64,000 nt of DNA from Chlorokybus atmophyticus. Its lineage: Eukaryota > Streptophyta > Chlorokybophyceae > Chlorokybales > Chlorokybaceae. Position numbers and translations under genes: made by a program. The notes beneath the pieces are model-generated. The model was given only the letters and a program-made list of their open reading frames with translations, had not been told where the DNA came from and searched no databases. Numbering within the stretch: the first letter of the stretch is position 1; each line of letters starts with the position of its first letter. The stretch covers positions 95,132 through 159,131 of the forward strand of contig RHPI01003642.1 of the NCBI GenBank assembly GCA_009103225.1, given 5' to 3'. Positions 60,701-64,000 of the stretch are shown here, in pieces.

Positions 60701-60966
60701 GGCACGGCAGAGGACTGTGTCTTTCACTCATTGCAGTCGGCTACATGACACAGACGACAATCAAAGCAAGTGTTGTGTCGATTCGCCGTCCCACACAGGC
60801 AATAGATAAATGGCGTGGCAGTCAAATGCACGTTCAGGCAAGCCAGTGCATACGTTCTCATTGTTGTGTCGCCGCTGGCAGCGCCGAAGGGGTAGAGCTC
60901 CTGTACGGTAAGGGCGGAGGCGCCGACAGCCAGCAGCGCCAGAGACAGCATCCATGCCGCCGCCAT
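54799..60966 (-). CDS. Secreted NIDO-domain protein with five tandem PKD-like modules (one internal TAG)
   Basis: Twenty exons (minus): 60966-60854, 60600-60245, 60123-60022, 59925-59819, 59609-59554, 59447-59015, 58902-58784, 58662-58239, 58113-57992, 57886-57472, 57371-57253, 57161-56738, 56643-56525, 56448-56016, 55917-55784, 55699-55549, 55445-55383, 55192-55127, 55028-54965, 54869-54799; 1296 codons plus stop equivalent, all phases closing. Order: signal peptide (MAAAWMLSLALLAVGASA); NIDO domain (LYPFGAASGDT, YINSNGGIHF, FWTQLYNLC, ATWNNVSETFQIVIAFNTD, NIGQPGKWCFGL); five modules of about 182 residues; a helical C-terminal region ending SGCPLTYC. Each module is a large exon with GGPY, DACG, WDFDNDGxFDD, PGVxTISxxAS, CGPDNV, and a small exon with CxYxxxGxKxIT and SRxxNVTV. 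No membrane span or GPI signal seen. Codon 1002 is TAG (56354-56352) where the other modules have Trp. Likely extracellular adhesion or matrix role; function unknown. Confidence 0.85.
55784..59447 (-). repeat. Five tandem protein-module repeats, two exons each
   Basis: Pairs of exons: 59447-59015 with 58902-58784; 58662-58239 with 58113-57992; 57886-57472 with 57371-57253; 57161-56738 with 56643-56525; 56448-56016 with 55917-55784. Large exons code 138-144 residues and small ones 39-44. Every large exon enters in phase 2 and leaves in phase 0; every small exon enters 0 and leaves 2. A two-exon unit can therefore be added or lost without shifting frame. Confidence 0.88.
56352..56354 (-). other. 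In-frame TAG replacing the conserved Trp of module 5
   Basis: In modules 1-4 the motif begins WD(F/Y/L)DNDG with TGG. In module 5 the minus strand reads ctg gcc tag gac ttt gac, i.e. LA-stop-DFDSDGDFDD. The frame before and after is intact, and the downstream exons keep family-like sequence and legal splice phases. A single G-to-A change explains it. Confidence 0.85.
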
Positions 60967-62568
60967 TGCCACCGGTGGCGAAGAAGAAAACGCAGCTTGA
61001 CCCATTCTCAGAACCTGTCAAGCAGTCAAAGAAGAAGAGTTGAAACTGAGATCTTGTTGAAAGGAGCAAACTGGCGAGCGGAAGAACAGCAGCGAAGAGA
61101 CAGATATGCATGCATGCAAAGGCTCTCACTCGCACGCACGCATGCAGCACACAGGGGCAGCAGGTGACGCGGCAGCAGCGAGCAATGCAGCACACAGAGA
61201 GCCAAGCACCTGAGCATACTCACCTGGCCGAAAGCGGGCTCGGCGGCGGCGGCGGCAAGCAAGTGCCGCTACTCTAAGCCCAGACGCAACTTATCCTTGT
61301 CTTATACCCATGTGCTGACTCCTATTCGTTTGCGGCGGCAGCGCACGCACCAGCGAGCTTGCCCTAGAAAAGCCGAGGAAGAGTCCAAGAACGCACCAAG
61401 AGAGCGCACGCCTGCTGGATAACATCCTCGGTACCAGGCTGCTACGATCTGCACGTGTAAGTACAGTTCTTTGCACACGCTTCAACTTGGGTCTAGTGGC
61501 ATCTAGCCACGTGCTGGTACGGGCTGTCATCGTATTAGTCTGCTATGGAGGGAAGCGGGATGCCCTACCTGAAGTAGGCTACCGCATGACCTTACGAGCT
61601 TCCGTATTCGAGTTGAACGTCACCCAAGCTGAGATGCTCTCTGCAGCGAAATGCAGAGTGGTGCGGCCCCGGGTGCCCCCTGCTTGTTCGTCACGCGAAT
61701 TTTGTCTGACCTTATGGCTGAAATTGAAATCACAGCATAACCTCTCTGTTACAAACCGCTGACCAAGAGATCTCGCCTTGTAAGAAACGTTTTAATGTGA
61801 ACATATCAAACAAAAGCTGTCCACTCCAAGATCAAGAGACCCCGCAGCAGGACCTCAACATCATCGATTTTTTCTTACACGAAGGGTGCGGTATAAAATG
61901 CATTAACGTATGCATGTTTTGAAAGTTATATATTACTGGACGTAAGTAAGTGTCTTACAAATATTATGTGCCGGACAGCATGACATAGCATTAAACATTA
62001 TACACGGCGTGATGTTTGTGACGTAACCTCGACCTAAGAGTTCGATCTTTGACGTCGAGGAAATAGACACGTTTTATGAGATAAAATGTAGGAGGATGTG
62101 TCTTCTATTCGAACACACGCTTCTGTGAGATGAAGTTATACTAAATGGTCAGGTGACACAGCTGCTTGCTGGGCGTGGCAAAGCTTTCGTGCATAGGGTA
62201 GCGAAACGAGGGAACAGCCGACATAGGAAAAAATTGATGAAACTGGATGTTTGCTCATGCTCTACGTTGAAAGTTCCAAACATGTAGCAAAGGGCGGTTA
62301 CTGAAGCCAGCTTCGGCTGCGACAAATACTATTGCGATAGAGCTGACGACTTCATTGACGGAATTTAAGCTGACCCACTCGACCAAGTCCTTATAGGTGC
62401 TGCACGTTATCTACGTACACTGTATAATGCAGCATGTGGTACATGCTGCGCTAGAATGTAGCAGCAATTGTTGCAACAACCTACAAAAACCTACATGTTA
62501 CTGGTTGAGCACTACCGTATTTCGTCCCCCCCCCCCCCGTTTATTATGCAGGGGGGGCTTTGTTTGTA

Positions 62569-62605
62569 NNNNNNNNNNNNNNNNNNNNNNNNNNNNNNNN
62601 NNNNN
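62569..62605. other. Assembly gap (37 N)
   Basis: Short N block between a repeat unit and a 16-C run. Sequence across it is unknown. Confidence 0.98.
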
Positions 62606-62704
62606 CCCCCCCCCCCCCCCCTACCCTCTTACACCCCCCGGGGTGGGTGGGGGTATTGGTGGGTGGAGGCGTGCATAAACATACACTAAGTTGTTTGAGG
62701 CATG

Positions 62705-62926
62705 ATTAGGGCGACTATGACCGTGGCAGAGCCACGGCCTTTACCGCTGCCACCCCCAATGTCGCCGCCGCCCCCTCCGCCGCCTGTTTCCGTTGTATCT
62801 CGCGCCTGCCGCCTGAGGGCAGGCGCGAAATACGACGCACAGTTACGCTGCGTCGCGTATCTGACGCGACGCAGCGTAACGCCGCGCAGAAATACTACCG
62901 CCCGCGTCTCATAAGTTCGCCCTAAT
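62705..62926. mobile_element. Candidate foldback/MITE element with nested perfect hairpins
   Basis: Ends attagggcga (62705-62714) and tcgccctaat (62917-62926) are exact inverted repeats, and the similarity continues inward (ctatga versus tcataag). Inside are three hairpins: ccgtggc-aga-gccacgg (62721-62737); a 16-bp stem with one mismatch, arms 62795-62810 and 62818-62833, loop gcctgag; and a perfect 16-bp stem, arms 62842-62857 and 62865-62880, loop tatctga. There is no coding frame. A further inverted pair, atacaacccccc and ggggggttgtat, lies just outside (about 62925-62975). The arrangement resembles a foldback transposon or MITE; other roles are possible. Confidence 0.5.
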
Positions 62927-63655
62927 ACAACCCCCCTAAACATAGGGGGGGCTTTGTTTGTAAGGGGGGGTTGTATTCGCACAAGTACGGTAATGTTGTC
63001 GTGCATACGAATTCCTTCTATAGCATTTGCATATCGAGTACGTCATTGCACAATAACCTAACAAACTTCCGCTAATAACACAACAATAATTCAGACGTAC
63101 TGAAACCCCGCAATGTGAGCTTTTCCACAATTCTCCATAAGGAAAACATGTAGGGAGGGACACAGTGTCTCTCCCTACTTGTAGGGCAAAATGTTAACTA
63201 CTACTTGGATCTTCGGCTTCAACTTCAATCCCATCCATCTATTGCAGGTTGGAGTGAGGGTCTCAGGTTTGTGCTGTATTCGTATGCAGCACCGTTGTAG
63301 CATGCTCTGCCAAGATGTTACGAAAAAGTTGCTAAAGCAAGTCAGCAGATTGTCATGTTAGACGCACGTTTCAACTTCATGACAGCATCTCCACGTGCTG
63401 AATGAACTATTGTCCAGGCAACAATATTGATGAGCACCCATGTGCATGAGCTTCACGACCTCTGCACGCCATGCTGCCTGTGGTTATTACTTTCTTGTTC
63501 AATGTGCTGGCAGCTCCATAATGCAGTATCAACATCATTGGGTGTCAGTGGCTAAGAGTTGATAAGGTATCATTGGCTAACAGCAGGTGTGTGTAACATG
63601 CATCTTACATAGTCGTGGGTAAGCATCCACTGCAGTATGGGTCAATAAGTGAGTG

Positions 63656-63957
63656 TTACTTGTTGGGATCTAGTAAGACGCGAGTCAACCCTATCGTGGA
63701 CGTGAACGCTATCGTGGAAGTTGAATTGAACATGGAGGAGTAGAAGGGACCCGGGTTGTCGAACAGGTTGGCGTTGCACTGCAGCCACAGCATGCGGCGC
63801 CGCATCCGACGGCCCTGATGGTCATGGGGCAGCTCAAGACCCCGCCAAGTTGGCAACGCCAAACCCCCAGACGCAGCGACGCTTGGAAGCGGTTGGTGGA
63901 CGTGGACGCTAGAAAAGCTGGACAGCGGTCGTCGCCAATTGCCCGACGCTTGGCCAC
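63656..63957 (-). other. Unassigned open reading frame at the right edge
   Basis: A minus-strand frame encodes LALPTWRGLELPHDHQG followed by RRMRRRMLWLQCNANLFDN and SSMFNSTSTIAFTSTIG. It has protein-like composition and is preceded on its 5' side (near 63961) by an acceptor-like ctgcag. It could be an exon of a gene running out of the window, or chance. I do not recognise the family. Confidence 0.25.
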
Positions 63958-64000
63958 CTGCAGCTTACTAAGCCCCGCAGCTGACGGAGGGACCTGCGTG

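Larger units (their letters stand above)
62551..62962. repeat. 18-bp direct repeat bordering a gap
   Basis: gggggggctttgtttgta occurs at 62551-62568, directly before the N block, and again at 62945-62962. The gap may therefore be a collapsed or mis-joined repeat. Confidence 0.7.
60967..64000. other. Gene-poor right flank
   Basis: 61.0-62.4 kb has no supported coding frame; it includes the 5' side of the NIDO gene. 62.5-63.0 kb is C/G-homopolymer-rich with a gap and a structured inverted-repeat element (listed separately). 63.0-63.6 kb shows nothing recognisable. The last 350 bases hold an unassigned open frame. Confidence 0.55.

Overview
The window is nuclear DNA from a photosynthetic eukaryote, most likely a flagellated green alga (Viridiplantae). 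Genes are split into many short exons by introns of mostly 50-500 bases. The gene set mixes plastid traits (MurB of peptidoglycan synthesis, the anthranilate synthase glutaminase subunit with a transit-like leader, a cyanobacterial-type DUF2301 membrane protein), plant-type families (GH35 beta-galactosidase, plant-style STK16-like kinase, GATA factor) and a motile-axoneme gene (CCDC40). Having both MurB and CCDC40 fits a prasinophyte or an early streptophyte flagellate. That placement is inference; the sequence does not name the species.

I rebuilt 17 multi-exon genes by hand from splice sites, reading frame and family conservation. In all of them the exon phases close exactly, apart from one premature TAG in the last gene. 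Left to right: GATA factor (-), STK16-like kinase (-), TRM7 tRNA 2'-O-methyltransferase (-), plastid VOC/glyoxalase-fold protein (+), RMT2 ankyrin arginine methyltransferase (-), GH35 beta-galactosidase (+), RIC1 Rab6-GEF subunit (-), GMP synthase (+), DUF2301 membrane protein (-), nocturnin-like phosphatase (+), LCMT1 PP2A methyltransferase (-), MurB (+), organellar uL23 (-), ATG7 (+), CCDC40 (-), anthranilate synthase beta/TrpG (+), and a secreted NIDO protein with five tandem PKD-like modules (-). From TRM7 onward, 15 consecutive genes strictly alternate strand, so every neighbour pair is head-to-head or tail-to-tail. Two head-to-head pairs have only 32 and 74 bases between start codons.

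The flanks (1-2.8 kb, 4.5-8.5 kb, 61-64 kb) and a 1.7-kb spacer at 37-38.7 kb are gene-poor. They hold long C/G homopolymers, two assembly gaps, two candidate terminal-inverted-repeat elements (one with nested perfect hairpins), a tRNA-like Pol III promoter remnant, and a decayed nuclear copy of mitochondrial rpl5.

The most unusual content is the NIDO plus five-module secreted protein at 54.8-61.0 kb, an excess of GC-AG introns (8 of about 129), and the strand alternation. Functions are otherwise housekeeping: RNA modification, purine and tryptophan synthesis, autophagy, Golgi traffic, PP2A regulation, plastid wall and flagellum. I see no operon-like or pathway clustering.
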